Origin: Pseudomonadota bacterium
GTDB lineage: Bacteria > Pseudomonadota > Gammaproteobacteria > Pseudomonadales > Oleiphilaceae
Length of the DNA stretch: 7,952 nt
Direction of reading: 5' to 3'
NCBI GenBank assembly: GCA_023430625.1
Contig: JAEZAA010000256.1
Coordinates: 1 to 7,952 of the forward strand
Numbering within the stretch: position 1 is the first letter of the stretch; each line of letters starts with the position of its first letter. The position numbers and the translations under genes are program-made. The notes beneath the pieces are model-generated. The model was not told the origin of the DNA. It saw only the letters and a list, made by a program, of their open reading frames with translations, and searched no databases. Positions 1-5,764 of this stretch are shown here, one piece after another.

Positions 1-696
1 CACCAGGGTCATGCCCAGGCTGACGGCCGCGTTGACGTCGGCGACGCCATAAAAACTCCAGCGAAAGCCGTTGACCAGATAAACCACCGGATTGAACAGG
101 GAGACCGTCTGCCAGAAAGGCGGCAGCATATTGATGGAGTAGAAACTGCCGCCCAGAAACGTCAGCGGCGTAATCACCATCAGCGGCACCAGTTGCAGCT
201 TTTCAAAACCGTCGGCCCAAATGCCGATGATGAATCCGAACAGACTGAAGGTCACGGCGGTCAACACCAGAAAGAGCATCATCCACAGCGGGTGCTCGAT
301 GTGAAAGTCCACGAACAGCCGCGAGGTTATCAGGATGATCACGGCCAGAATAATCGACTTGGTGGCTGCTGCGCCCACATACCCCAACAGAATCTCTGCG
401 TAGGAGATCGGCGCCGATAACACCTCGTAGATGGTGCCGGAGAACTTCGGCATGTAGATGCCGAAGGATGCATTGGTCAGGCTCTGGGTCAGCAGGGTCA
501 ACATGATCAGCCCCGGCACGATGAAGGCCCCATAGCTCACCCCGTCGATTTCCATCATGCGGGAACCGATGGCGGATCCGAACACCACGAAATAGAGCGA
601 GGTGGAAATCACCGGCGACGCAATGCTCTGCATCAGGGTCCGGCCCATCCGGGCCATTTCAAAACGGTAGATGGCGCGTACGCCCTGTAGGTTCAT
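1..696 (-). CDS. ABC-2 type transporter permease, YadH-like (3' end cut by window edge)
   Basis: This is the membrane subunit of an ABC-2 exporter in the inner membrane; the cargo cannot be told from sequence. The first 232 residues are visible. E. coli YadH is about 256 residues, so roughly 24 C-terminal residues lie outside the window. The start is an ATG at 696-694, preceded by an SD-like GAGGGG at 703-708 with a 6-nt spacer. Hydrophobic segments lie near residues 27-43, 54-72, 94-117, 138-162 and 170-187. The late signature reading PLTFLGGSFYSINMLPPFW, followed by FNPVVYLVNGFRWS, is typical of the YadH/NodJ branch of ABC-2 permeases. Its start overlaps the stop of the upstream ATPase gene by 4 bases (ATGA), so the two subunits are probably translationally coupled. 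Identification is by motif and gene pairing; confident for family, not for substrate. Confidence 0.93.
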   Translation of the reverse strand, partial: MNLQGVRAIYRFEMARMGRTLMQSIASPVISTSLYFVVFGSAIGSRMMEIDGVSYGAFIVPGLIMLTLLTQSLTNASFGIYMPKFSGTIYEVLSAPISYAEILLGYVGAAATKSIILAVIILITSRLFVDFHIEHPLWMMLFLVLTAVTFSLFGFIIGIWADGFEKLQLVPLMVITPLTFLGGSFYSINMLPPFWQTVSLFNPVVYLVNGFRWSFYGVADVNAAVSLGMTLV

Positions 697-1619
697 GCCT
701 GCCCCCTCACCAAGCTGACGAAGATGTCTTCCAGCGAACTCTGCCGGGACTGCAAATCCTTGAAGTCGATGCCCTGCTCGCCCAAGGTTCGCAGCAGCCC
801 GGCAATGCCGGTGTGCTCACTTTGGGCATCGAAGGTATAGGTCAGCTCCGTGCCGTCGGCGGACAATTCCAATGCATAACCGGCCAGTGCAGCCGGAATC
901 GCCTCCAGCGGCGCCTGCAATTGCAGACGCAACTGCTTCTTGCCGAGCTTTTCCATCAGCAGGGCCTTGTCTTCCACCAGAATAATCTCGCCCTTGTTGA
1001 TCACCCCAATGCGATCCGCCATTTCCTCGGCTTCCTCGATGTAATGGGTGGTCAGGATGATGGTGACGCCGCTATCGCGCAGGCCGCGCACCATGTTCCA
1101 CATGTCGCGCCGCAGCTCCACGTCCACACCGGCGGTGGGCTCGTCCAGAAACAGGATCTGCGGCTCGTGGGAGAGCGCCTTGGCGATCATGACCCGCCGC
1201 TTCATGCCGCCGGACAAGGCCATAATCCGCGAATCCTTCTTGTCCCACAGGGACAGATCCCGCAGGATCTTTTCGATGTAGGCAGGATTGGGCGCCTTGC
1301 CGAACAAGCCACGACTGAAGTTCACCGTGGCCCAGACACTTTCGAAAGCGTCCGTCGCCAACTCCTGGGGCACCAGGCCGATCTTCGCGCGCGCCGCGCG
1401 GTAATCCGAGATAATGTCGTGGCCATCCGCCAGCACCTGCCCCGAACTAGGCATGACAATGCCACAAATAATGCTGATCAGCGTGGTTTTGCCGGCACCA
1501 TTGGGTCCAAGCAACGCAAAAATCTCCCCGCGCCGGATCTTCAGATCGACACCCTTCAGCGCCTGAAAGCCGGACGCATAGGTCTTGGTGATCTTGTTCA
1601 CCGAAATTATCGGCTGCAC
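693..1619 (-). CDS. ABC transporter ATP-binding protein, YadG-like
   Basis: This is the cytoplasmic ATPase that powers the ABC-2 permease encoded immediately downstream. With the GTG start at 1619-1617 it has 308 residues, the same length I recall for E. coli YadG. Visible motifs are Walker A GPNGAGKTT (38-46), Q-loop Gln85, signature LSGGM (135-139), Walker B ILFLDE (155-160) with catalytic Glu160, the D-loop TAGVD, and switch His192 in TTHYIEEAE. All key residues are intact. A C-terminal extension of about 90 residues ends in SSLEDIFVSLV, as in drug or polysaccharide ABC-2 exporter ATPases. The reading frame stays open to a GTG at 1685, which would give 330 residues. I prefer 1619 because a consensus AAGGAGG lies just ahead of it and the 1685 start has none. 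The gene stop overlaps the permease start (ATGA). Confidence 0.93.
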   Translation of the reverse strand: MQPIISVNKITKTYASGFQALKGVDLKIRRGEIFALLGPNGAGKTTLISIICGIVMPSSGQVLADGHDIISDYRAARAKIGLVPQELATDAFESVWATVNFSRGLFGKAPNPAYIEKILRDLSLWDKKDSRIMALSGGMKRRVMIAKALSHEPQILFLDEPTAGVDVELRRDMWNMVRGLRDSGVTIILTTHYIEEAEEMADRIGVINKGEIILVEDKALLMEKLGKKQLRLQLQAPLEAIPAALAGYALELSADGTELTYTFDAQSEHTGIAGLLRTLGEQGIDFKDLQSRQSSLEDIFVSLVRGQA

Positions 1620-1623
1620 GAAA

Positions 1624-1630
1624 CCTCCTT
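1624..1630 (-). promoter_or_regulatory. Ribosome binding site that sets the ATPase start
   Basis: Read on the minus strand, AAGGAGG is followed by TTTC and then GTG at 1619. This is a full-length Shine-Dalgarno match with a short 4-nt spacer. It lies inside the longer open frame that begins at 1685 and is the main reason to choose the 308-residue product. Confidence 0.7.
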
Positions 1631-1653
1631 GCGGATTAGGATAAAAAGCGGCC

Positions 1654-1659
1654 ATTGTA
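1654..1659 (-). promoter_or_regulatory. Possible -10 element for the ABC operon
   Basis: On the minus strand the hexamer TACAAT matches five of six positions of the sigma-70 -10 consensus. A transcript starting about 7 nt downstream, near 1647, would have a leader of about 28 nt containing the AAGGAGG site before GTG 1619. No good -35 hexamer sits at 16-18 nt spacing, so this promoter would need an activator or may not be real. Confidence 0.35.
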
Positions 1660-1707
1660 TCGCGATTTTGCAACAAGTCCGTCACTGGACTCGAACGCTA
1701 CGTGAGA

Positions 1708-1731
1708 TCTGGTGTCATAACCATCACCAGA
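1708..1731. repeat. Perfect inverted repeat in divergent region (candidate operator)
   Basis: TCTGGTG at 1708-1714 is exactly mirrored by CACCAGA at 1725-1731, with a 10-nt AT-rich spacer. It lies between the divergent ABC operon and SIMPL lipoprotein gene. The 7-bp arms and the 17-bp centre-to-centre spacing could suit a dimeric regulator bound over about one and a half helical turns. No regulator gene is visible nearby, so the binding partner is unknown. Confidence 0.4.
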
Positions 1732-1740
1732 CGAACCACA

Positions 1741-1755
1741 GACTTCACTGAAGTC
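1741..1755. repeat. Perfect 15-bp palindrome upstream of SIMPL gene (candidate operator)
   Basis: GACTTCA, a central C, then TGAAGTC forms a 15-bp palindrome with 7-bp perfect arms. It lies 56 bp upstream of the ATG at 1811, a position suited to control of that gene. With a single-base centre it is better suited to protein binding as DNA than to an RNA hairpin. Confidence 0.4.
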
Positions 1756-1810
1756 CCAACGGCAACACAAGCAAAATGCCACCTATTCAGAATAATTGGA
1801 GAAGCACCGC

Positions 1811-2527
1811 ATGTCGTTTGTCATTCCGTCGAAGCTCCTCGCCCTCTCCCTGGCAACCACGCTCCTGACTGCCTGCGGCGGTCACCATATGATGCACCAT
1901 GGCAACCTGACTCCGGTCGAAAGCATCAGTGTCAGCGGCAGTGGCGAAGTGCAGGCCGTGCCCGACCGCTTCAAGGTCCGCGCGGTTGCCAGCCGCGAGG
2001 GCTCCGAGATCAACGCGCTGAAGCAGGCCGTGGATCAGGAGGTCAGTGCGGTTCTGACCCTGGCGCGCGAGCTGGGCATCGACGAGCGCCAGGTACGTGC
2101 CGCCACCATGTCGGTGCAGCCCCAGTGGCAGTGGGAACCGGAGCGCAAGCTCATCGGCTACCGGGTTAGCCGCGATATCGATGTCACTGCCGATGGGCTT
2201 GACGCTTATGCCCAGCTCCTGGAGGGCATGACCCGCATCGGCCTGGGCGAGGTGAATCCAGCCGGCAGCGAGATCCGCGATAGGGAGGCGGTCGAGCAAC
2301 AGGCCCTGGCCGCCGCAGTCGCCAATGCCCGTGAGCGGGCGACGGTCCTGGCGCAAGCGGCAGGCCGCAAGTTGGGCTCGGTCATTGCCATCCAGGCGCA
2401 GGAAGGTACACAGCATATCCCGGTCATGATGATGGAAGCCCGCGCCGCCGCCCCCAAGGATTCCAGTTGGACGGCGGGCCAAACCGACTTGCGCCAGCAG
2501 GTGCAGGTACAGTTCCGGCTTGATTAA
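1811..2527 (+). CDS. SIMPL (DUF541) domain lipoprotein
   Basis: This is a secreted, lipid-anchored protein of the SIMPL/DUF541 family, whose members are envelope proteins of poorly defined function. It has 238 residues. The N-terminus has one basic residue (Lys8), a hydrophobic run, and the lipobox LTAC with Cys22. Gly at +2 predicts sorting to the outer membrane. Directly after it comes GGHHMMHHG (His25, His26, Met27, Met28, His29, His30), which could bind metal such as copper. The SIMPL domain covers about 38-238, beginning with SISVSGSGEVQAVPD and including GYRVSRDIDVT and a helical stretch rich in Ala and Glu near 157-186. I chose the ATG at 1811 because GGAG lies 9 nt upstream (1798-1801) and the signal peptide then has normal length; a TTG at 1796 would add five residues. 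It is transcribed away from the ABC operon. Confidence 0.88.
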   Translation: MSFVIPSKLLALSLATTLLTACGGHHMMHHGNLTPVESISVSGSGEVQAVPDRFKVRAVASREGSEINALKQAVDQEVSAVLTLARELGIDERQVRAATMSVQPQWQWEPERKLIGYRVSRDIDVTADGLDAYAQLLEGMTRIGLGEVNPAGSEIRDREAVEQQALAAAVANARERATVLAQAAGRKLGSVIAIQAQEGTQHIPVMMMEARAAAPKDSSWTAGQTDLRQQVQVQFRLD

Positions 2528-2566
2528 AAGCCGGACCAGCGGCAGGCATCACCCTGGCGGCCGGCT
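2526..2566 (-). terminator. Probable Rho-independent terminator of the 2570-3316 SDR gene
   Basis: Read on the minus strand, AGCCGG (2566-2561) pairs with CCGGCT (2534-2529). An inner CCAG/CTGG pair (2557-2554 with 2539-2536) adds to the stem, and TTTTAAT follows. The stem is interrupted and the loop is long, but placement 3 nt beyond the SDR stop and the T-run support a terminator. On the plus strand no T-run follows, so stopping of SIMPL transcripts here is less likely. Confidence 0.5.
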
Positions 2567-2569
2567 GGA

Positions 2570-3316
2570 TCAAACCATCCGCGCCACCACGCCAAGCGGC
2601 AGATACTTCATCAGCAGCGCCATGGGAACCCAGGGCCACTTTGGCACATAGGCCTCCGCCGGCTCCTTCTGGATCGCCTCCACCAGGAGCCGACAGCCGA
2701 CATCGGTATCGATGATAAAGGGCGTGTTCTTGACCTTGTCGTTGATCTCGGAGCGGATATAGCCCGGAAACAGCGTCGTTACCCGGATCGGCGTGCCCCG
2801 CACATCGGCACGAATCCCTTCGGCCAGCGCCGCCACGCCGGCCTTGGTGGCCGCATAGGTGGTCACGTTGCGCGGCATGCCGCGTACCGCAGTGACCGAC
2901 GAGACCACGACCAGATGCCCCTGGTTCTGGGCGCGAAAGATTTCCATCGCCGCCTCGCACTGAGCCAGGGCGGCCACGAAGTTAGTTTCAGCCGTCTGGC
3001 GGTTGGCCCTGAACGCACCGGTCCCGACCGGTCGTCCCTTCCCCAACCCCGCATTGACGATGATGCGATCCAGGCTGCCCAGGTCCTGCTGAAATGCGCG
3101 AAACACCTCGAACACCTGGTCGTAATCCAGCACGTCGAGCGCGCGCGTGACCACCTGGATACCAGGGTATTGAGTCTCCAGTTCTTGCTTGAGATCGGCC
3201 AGCCGTTCCAGGCGGCGGGCACAGAGGGCGAGATTGTGTCCGCGTGCCGCGAACTCGAGCGCCATGCCGCGGCCAAGGCCGCTGCTGGCACCGGTGATCA
3301 GAATATTCTTGCGCAT
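2570..3316 (-). CDS. Classical SDR family oxidoreductase
   Basis: This is a soluble, probably NADP(H)-dependent oxidoreductase of the classical short-chain dehydrogenase/reductase family; its substrate is unknown. It has 248 residues, the normal length. Visible are the nucleotide-binding TGASSGLG (8-15), Arg34-Arg35 at the end of the second strand (favouring NADP over NAD), NAG (88-90), the structural Asn112, Ser139/Ser140, and the catalytic pair Tyr154 and Lys158 in YAATK. PGYIRSE (184-190) follows. The C-terminal tail with a Trp/Pro-rich KWPWVPMALLMKYLPLG is hydrophobic and may touch the membrane or a lipid substrate. From memory it resembles the PRK08251 group of short-chain dehydrogenases. 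The ATG at 3316 has GGGAG 7 nt upstream. It converges on the SIMPL gene with a 42-bp gap. Confidence 0.92.
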   Translation of the reverse strand: MRKNILITGASSGLGRGMALEFAARGHNLALCARRLERLADLKQELETQYPGIQVVTRALDVLDYDQVFEVFRAFQQDLGSLDRIIVNAGLGKGRPVGTGAFRANRQTAETNFVAALAQCEAAMEIFRAQNQGHLVVVSSVTAVRGMPRNVTTYAATKAGVAALAEGIRADVRGTPIRVTTLFPGYIRSEINDKVKNTPFIIDTDVGCRLLVEAIQKEPAEAYVPKWPWVPMALLMKYLPLGVVARMV

Positions 3317-3445
3317 CGGGTCGCTCCCATCAGTTGAGTAAAAATCGGTACCGCGCCACTAAACAGATTTAGAAACAGGCGGTAATGTACAACATCTAGC
3401 TCCGAGTGGGCTCTGTGCAGGCATGGCCGAAGGACGGGTGCGCAC

Positions 3446-3451
3446 TAAAAT
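3446..3451 (+). promoter_or_regulatory. Possible -10 element for the PGPGW-tag operon
   Basis: TAAAAT matches five of six positions of the sigma-70 -10 consensus. Transcription starting near 3458 would give a leader of about 27 nt that keeps the GGAG at 3471-3474. No convincing -35 hexamer is present, so this is a weak call. The rest of the 168-bp gap between the divergent genes (3317-3484) is AT-rich near 3340-3400, with a small dyad CTAAA/TTTAG at 3359-3372, and carries no recognisable gene. Confidence 0.3.
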
Positions 3452-3484
3452 AGACAACGATTGATTTGTCGGAGCTCACTGGGA

Positions 3485-3946
3485 ATGCTGCACTGGCTCA
3501 GTTTGAATGAAACCCTGGCCTGGTGGCTGGTCGCCTCGTCCGCCTTCACCTTTGTTGCCTCCCTGGTCAGCGTGCCTTGGCTCGTCATCCGCTTGCCGCC
3601 CGACCACTTCAGCCTCCAGCGCAGCCGGAACCGACGCCCGGCCGTTACGCACCCGCTGGCCCGGTTGATCTGGCTTAGCCTGCGCAATCTGGCCGGCGTT
3701 GCGCTTATACTGGCAGGCCTGTTGATGCTGGTCTTGCCGGGCCAGGGCCTGCTGGCCATTGTCGCCGGACTCATGCTGATGAGTTTTCCCGGCAAGCGCC
3801 GCCTAGTGCGCCGGATCGTCTCTCAGCCCTGGGTCCTGGGCGCCATGAATGGGATTCGGCGCCGCGCTGGGCGGGCACCCTTGGTTCTGCACCCGGTGCA
3901 GCCGAGCGCACCTCTGCATCTTGATCAATCGAGGAAACAGCTGTGA
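3485..3946 (+). CDS. PGPGW-type small inner-membrane protein
   Basis: This is a predicted inner-membrane protein of 153 residues with unknown function. Three hydrophobic helices are visible at about 13-35, 64-84 and 86-101. The second and third are joined by LPGQGLLAIVAGLMLMSFPGK (84-104), which fits the putative transmembrane PGPGW family pattern, although the usual PGPGW is degenerate here (PGQGL). A basic segment (KRRLVRR, RRRAGR) follows, as in other members, and should lie in the cytoplasm. I chose the ATG at 3485, with GGAG at 3471-3474 some 10 nt upstream; a TTG at 3461 would add eight residues but lacks an SD. The TGA stop (3944-3946) overlaps the GTG start of tag, so both are probably made from one mRNA. 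The family call is moderately sure; the function is not known. Confidence 0.8.
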   Translation: MLHWLSLNETLAWWLVASSAFTFVASLVSVPWLVIRLPPDHFSLQRSRNRRPAVTHPLARLIWLSLRNLAGVALILAGLLMLVLPGQGLLAIVAGLMLMSFPGKRRLVRRIVSQPWVLGAMNGIRRRAGRAPLVLHPVQPSAPLHLDQSRKQL

Positions 3947-4560
3947 GTCAAACCCAACCCGAACGCTGCCCCTGGTGCGGAACCGATCCGGACTACGTGC
4001 GCTACCATGATGAAGTCTGGGGACGCCCCGTGGCCGAGGGCCAGCAGCTGTTTGAAAAACTCTGTCTCGATGGGCAGCAGGCGGGGCTGAGCTGGATCAC
4101 GATTCTACGCAAGCAGGCCAGCTATCAGGCCGCCTATGAGGGGTTCGATCCGGAGCGTCTGGCGCGCTATACCGACGAGGATGCCGCGCGCCTCTTGAAC
4201 AACCCGGGGATTATCCGCAACCGGCTCAAGATCCAGTCGATCATCCGCAATGCCCGGGGCTACCTCGCGATGCGGGATGCCGGCGAGGATTTCGCCCACT
4301 TCCTCTGGTCGTTTGTCGACGGTCGTCCCCGGATCAACGAGATCCGCCACTTCAAGGATATCCCCGTCACTACACCGGCTGCCGAGGCCATGTCCAAGGC
4401 GCTGAAGAAGCGCGGCTTCACCTTCGTCGGCCCAACCATCTGCTATGCCTTCATGCAGGCGGTCGGCATGGTCAATGATCATCTGCTGGGGTGCCCGGTG
4501 CGGGAAGCGACGCTGGCCGAAGCCAGCGCTTTTCAGTTGCCAACCCACCGGGCGGTTTGA
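3943..4560 (+). CDS. tag: 3-methyladenine DNA glycosylase I
   Basis: Tag cuts the N-glycosidic bond of 3-methyladenine in alkylated DNA and so starts base excision repair in the cytoplasm. The product is 205 residues, against 187 in E. coli, the extra length lying at both ends. The zinc ligands of the family are present as Cys9, His22, His180 and Cys184, within ERCPWC, YHDEVWG and NDHLLGC. Base-recognition residues equivalent to E. coli Trp6, Tyr16, Trp21 and Trp46 are Trp11, Tyr21, Trp26 and Trp51. E. coli Glu38 is replaced by Asp43 in CLDGQQAGLSW. The run SKALKKRGFTFVGPTICYAFMQ (151-172) is nearly identical to the E. coli protein as I recall it. The GTG start at 3943 has AGGA at 3932-3935 with a 7-nt spacer and overlaps the stop of the upstream membrane-protein gene (GTGA), implying translational coupling. 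Confidence 0.96.
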   Translation: MSQTQPERCPWCGTDPDYVRYHDEVWGRPVAEGQQLFEKLCLDGQQAGLSWITILRKQASYQAAYEGFDPERLARYTDEDAARLLNNPGIIRNRLKIQSIIRNARGYLAMRDAGEDFAHFLWSFVDGRPRINEIRHFKDIPVTTPAAEAMSKALKKRGFTFVGPTICYAFMQAVGMVNDHLLGCPVREATLAEASAFQLPTHRAV

Positions 4561-4586
4561 ATGTGTGGACTCTTACCGAATGAGCG

Positions 4587-4596
4587 GGTAATTACC
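4587..4596. repeat. Perfect 10-bp palindrome between convergent genes
   Basis: GGTAATTACC is self-complementary and lies in the 54-bp gap between tag and the convergent SDR gene. With no loop it cannot form a normal terminator hairpin. A weaker hairpin (CTGCT 4608-4612 with AGCAG 4622-4626) overlaps the SDR stop. I see no clear Rho-independent terminator in this gap. Confidence 0.3.
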
Positions 4597-4614
4597 TAAC
4601 GAACCGACTGCTAC

Positions 4615-5505
4615 CTAGGGGAGCAGCTTGCCTCCGGTGACCCCAATCACCTCACCCACCACGAAGCTGGAGTCCTGCGACGCCAGGTACACGTAAGCCG
4701 GCGCCACTTCCACCGGTTGCGCTGGCCGTTCCATGGGGTTGGACGAGCCGAACTTCGCCACCTGATCCTCCGGGAACGAGCCCGGGATCAGCGGCGTCCA
4801 CACCGGGCCCGGTGCCACCATGTTGACCCGTATGCCCTTTTTCACCAGCTCCTGCGCCAAGGCCTTGGTAAAGGTCGAAATCGCGCCTTTGGTGCTGGCG
4901 TATGGCAACAAGGTGGGGGATGGCTGGTAGGCCTGGATTGAGGTGGTATTGATGATGGTGGACCCTGGCTGCATGTGGGGCACCGCCGCCTTGCAGAGAT
5001 AGAACATGGAATAGAGGTTGGTCTCGAAGGTCCGGGCGAAGTCCTCCGCGGGAATATCAAGAATACTGTCGTACAGAGTCTGGGTGGCGGCATTGTTGAC
5101 GAGGATGTCGATGCGTCCGAACTCCCGAACCGCTTCATCGACGATCTTGCGGCAATGAGCTTCGTCGCGGATATCACCGGCGATGGCGAGTGCCTTGCGC
5201 CCGGCCTGCTGCACATGGCGTACGCTGTCTTCCGCGTCCTCTTTCTCGTTCAGGTAGGAAATCAACACATCGGCGCCTTCCCGCGCGAACGCAATGGCCA
5301 CGGCCTTGCCGATCCCACTGTCGCCGCCGGTGATGATGGCAACGCGATCCTTGAGCTTGCCACTGCCCCGGTAACTGGATTCGCCATGGTCGGGGCGCGG
5401 CGTCATCTTGTTCTCGGCGCCCGGCATGTCCTGGTGTTGGGGCGGAAACTTTGGCTGTGGATGTTGGGTTCGCGGGTTACGTTCAATGGTTTGATCCTCT
5501 GCCAT
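4615..5505 (-). CDS. SDR family oxidoreductase, YghA/GSP39 type
   Basis: This is a short-chain dehydrogenase/reductase of the group that includes E. coli YghA (an aldehyde reductase) and Bacillus general stress protein 39. A role in removing reactive aldehydes under stress is inferred, not shown. The product has 296 residues, close to the roughly 290 usual for the group. A Pro/Gln-rich N-terminal arm (about 1-48) contains the group hallmark QPKFPPQHQ, then PDHGESSYRGSGKLKDR. Next come TGGDSGIG (59-66), NNAA (137-140), Asn163, and the catalytic Ser189, Tyr202 and Lys206 in TSIQAYQPSPTLLPYASTK; the C-terminal VGEVIGVTGG is also typical. The ATG at 5505 has a strong GGAGG (5513-5517) with a 7-nt spacer. 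A longer frame back to 5568 is open but lacks support. It is divergent from the sensor-kinase gene. Confidence 0.95.
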   Translation of the reverse strand: MAEDQTIERNPRTQHPQPKFPPQHQDMPGAENKMTPRPDHGESSYRGSGKLKDRVAIITGGDSGIGKAVAIAFAREGADVLISYLNEKEDAEDSVRHVQQAGRKALAIAGDIRDEAHCRKIVDEAVREFGRIDILVNNAATQTLYDSILDIPAEDFARTFETNLYSMFYLCKAAVPHMQPGSTIINTTSIQAYQPSPTLLPYASTKGAISTFTKALAQELVKKGIRVNMVAPGPVWTPLIPGSFPEDQVAKFGSSNPMERPAQPVEVAPAYVYLASQDSSFVVGEVIGVTGGKLLP

Positions 5506-5610
5506 TTGACATCCTCCAGTCAGCAACGGTGAGTTGAGCAATGCGCTGGGCGCGCCTGGGCAGCCCATCCAGCGTCTCCCTCAAGTCTACTTTCCACCCC
5601 GCAGTTTCCG

Positions 5611-5629
5611 TAGCCCCTCCTTGGGGCTA
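5611..5629. repeat. Inverted repeat, hairpin-forming, in the SDR/kinase divergent region
   Basis: TAGCCCC (5611-5617) pairs perfectly with GGGGCTA (5623-5629) around a 5-nt TCCTT loop. No T-run follows on either strand, so it is unlikely to be a terminator. It could be a leader structure of either gene or a protein site. Confidence 0.4.
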
Positions 5630-5644
5630 GCCAGGCCGTAGCCA

Positions 5645-5661
5645 CAATTGATCATTTGACA
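5645..5661. promoter_or_regulatory. AT-rich near-palindrome overlapping a TTGACA hexamer
   Basis: CAATTGATCATTTG (5645-5658) is symmetric at 12 of 14 positions around TGATCA, making it a candidate operator. A perfect -35-like TTGACA (5656-5661) overlaps its right end on the plus strand. However, the region 16-18 nt further on is GC-rich with no -10 match, so a sigma-70 promoter for the kinase is unproven. Confidence 0.3.
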
Positions 5662-5682
5662 TACACTCCGGACCGCACCCAA

Positions 5683-5704
5683 GGCCCGGCTCTCATGCCG
5701 GGCC
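5683..5704. repeat. Strong GC-rich inverted repeat upstream of the kinase gene
   Basis: GGCCCGGC (5683-5690) and GCCGGGCC (5697-5704) are perfect 8-bp arms around a 6-nt TCTCAT loop. It ends 60 nt before the kinase ATG. No T-run follows it. If transcribed it would be a very stable hairpin in the kinase mRNA leader; otherwise it may be a DNA binding site. Confidence 0.45.
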
Positions 5705-5764
5705 GGTGAATTCCTGAATCCCACCGCCCTGTCAGTTGGATGACGAGGTGTAAAGAGCCTGACC

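Noticed and set aside
1712..1729. Possible Pho box (GTGTCAT followed by AACC)
   Set aside because: The first half resembles CTGTCAT, but the second half at the required spacing matches only two of seven bases. The region is better described by its inverted repeat.
813..1751. Long open frame of 312 codons on the plus strand
   Set aside because: It lies antisense to the ABC ATPase, which has complete family motifs. The translation is rich in His, Gln and Arg with no domain; it is a by-product of GC-rich codon use.
1787..2482. Open frame of 231 codons antisense to the SIMPL gene
   Set aside because: It mirrors the SIMPL coding sequence, has no recognisable motif, and would remove the lipoprotein with its clear signal peptide and SD.
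2424..2960. Open frame of 178 codons on the minus strand overlapping the SDR and SIMPL genes
   Set aside because: It is a frame-shifted reading of the SDR gene. The SDR frame holds the cofactor and catalytic motifs; this one is Gly/Ala-rich without structure.
5618..5622. Anti-Shine-Dalgarno-like CCTCCTT at the hairpin loop
   Set aside because: The match is short and sits partly in the stem. There is no evidence that this strand is transcribed here, so a riboregulator claim is not supported.
5656..5684. Sigma-70 promoter for the kinase from TTGACA at 5656
   Set aside because: The -35 hexamer is perfect, but at 15-19 nt spacing the sequence is GC-rich with no -10 match, so I do not call a full promoter.
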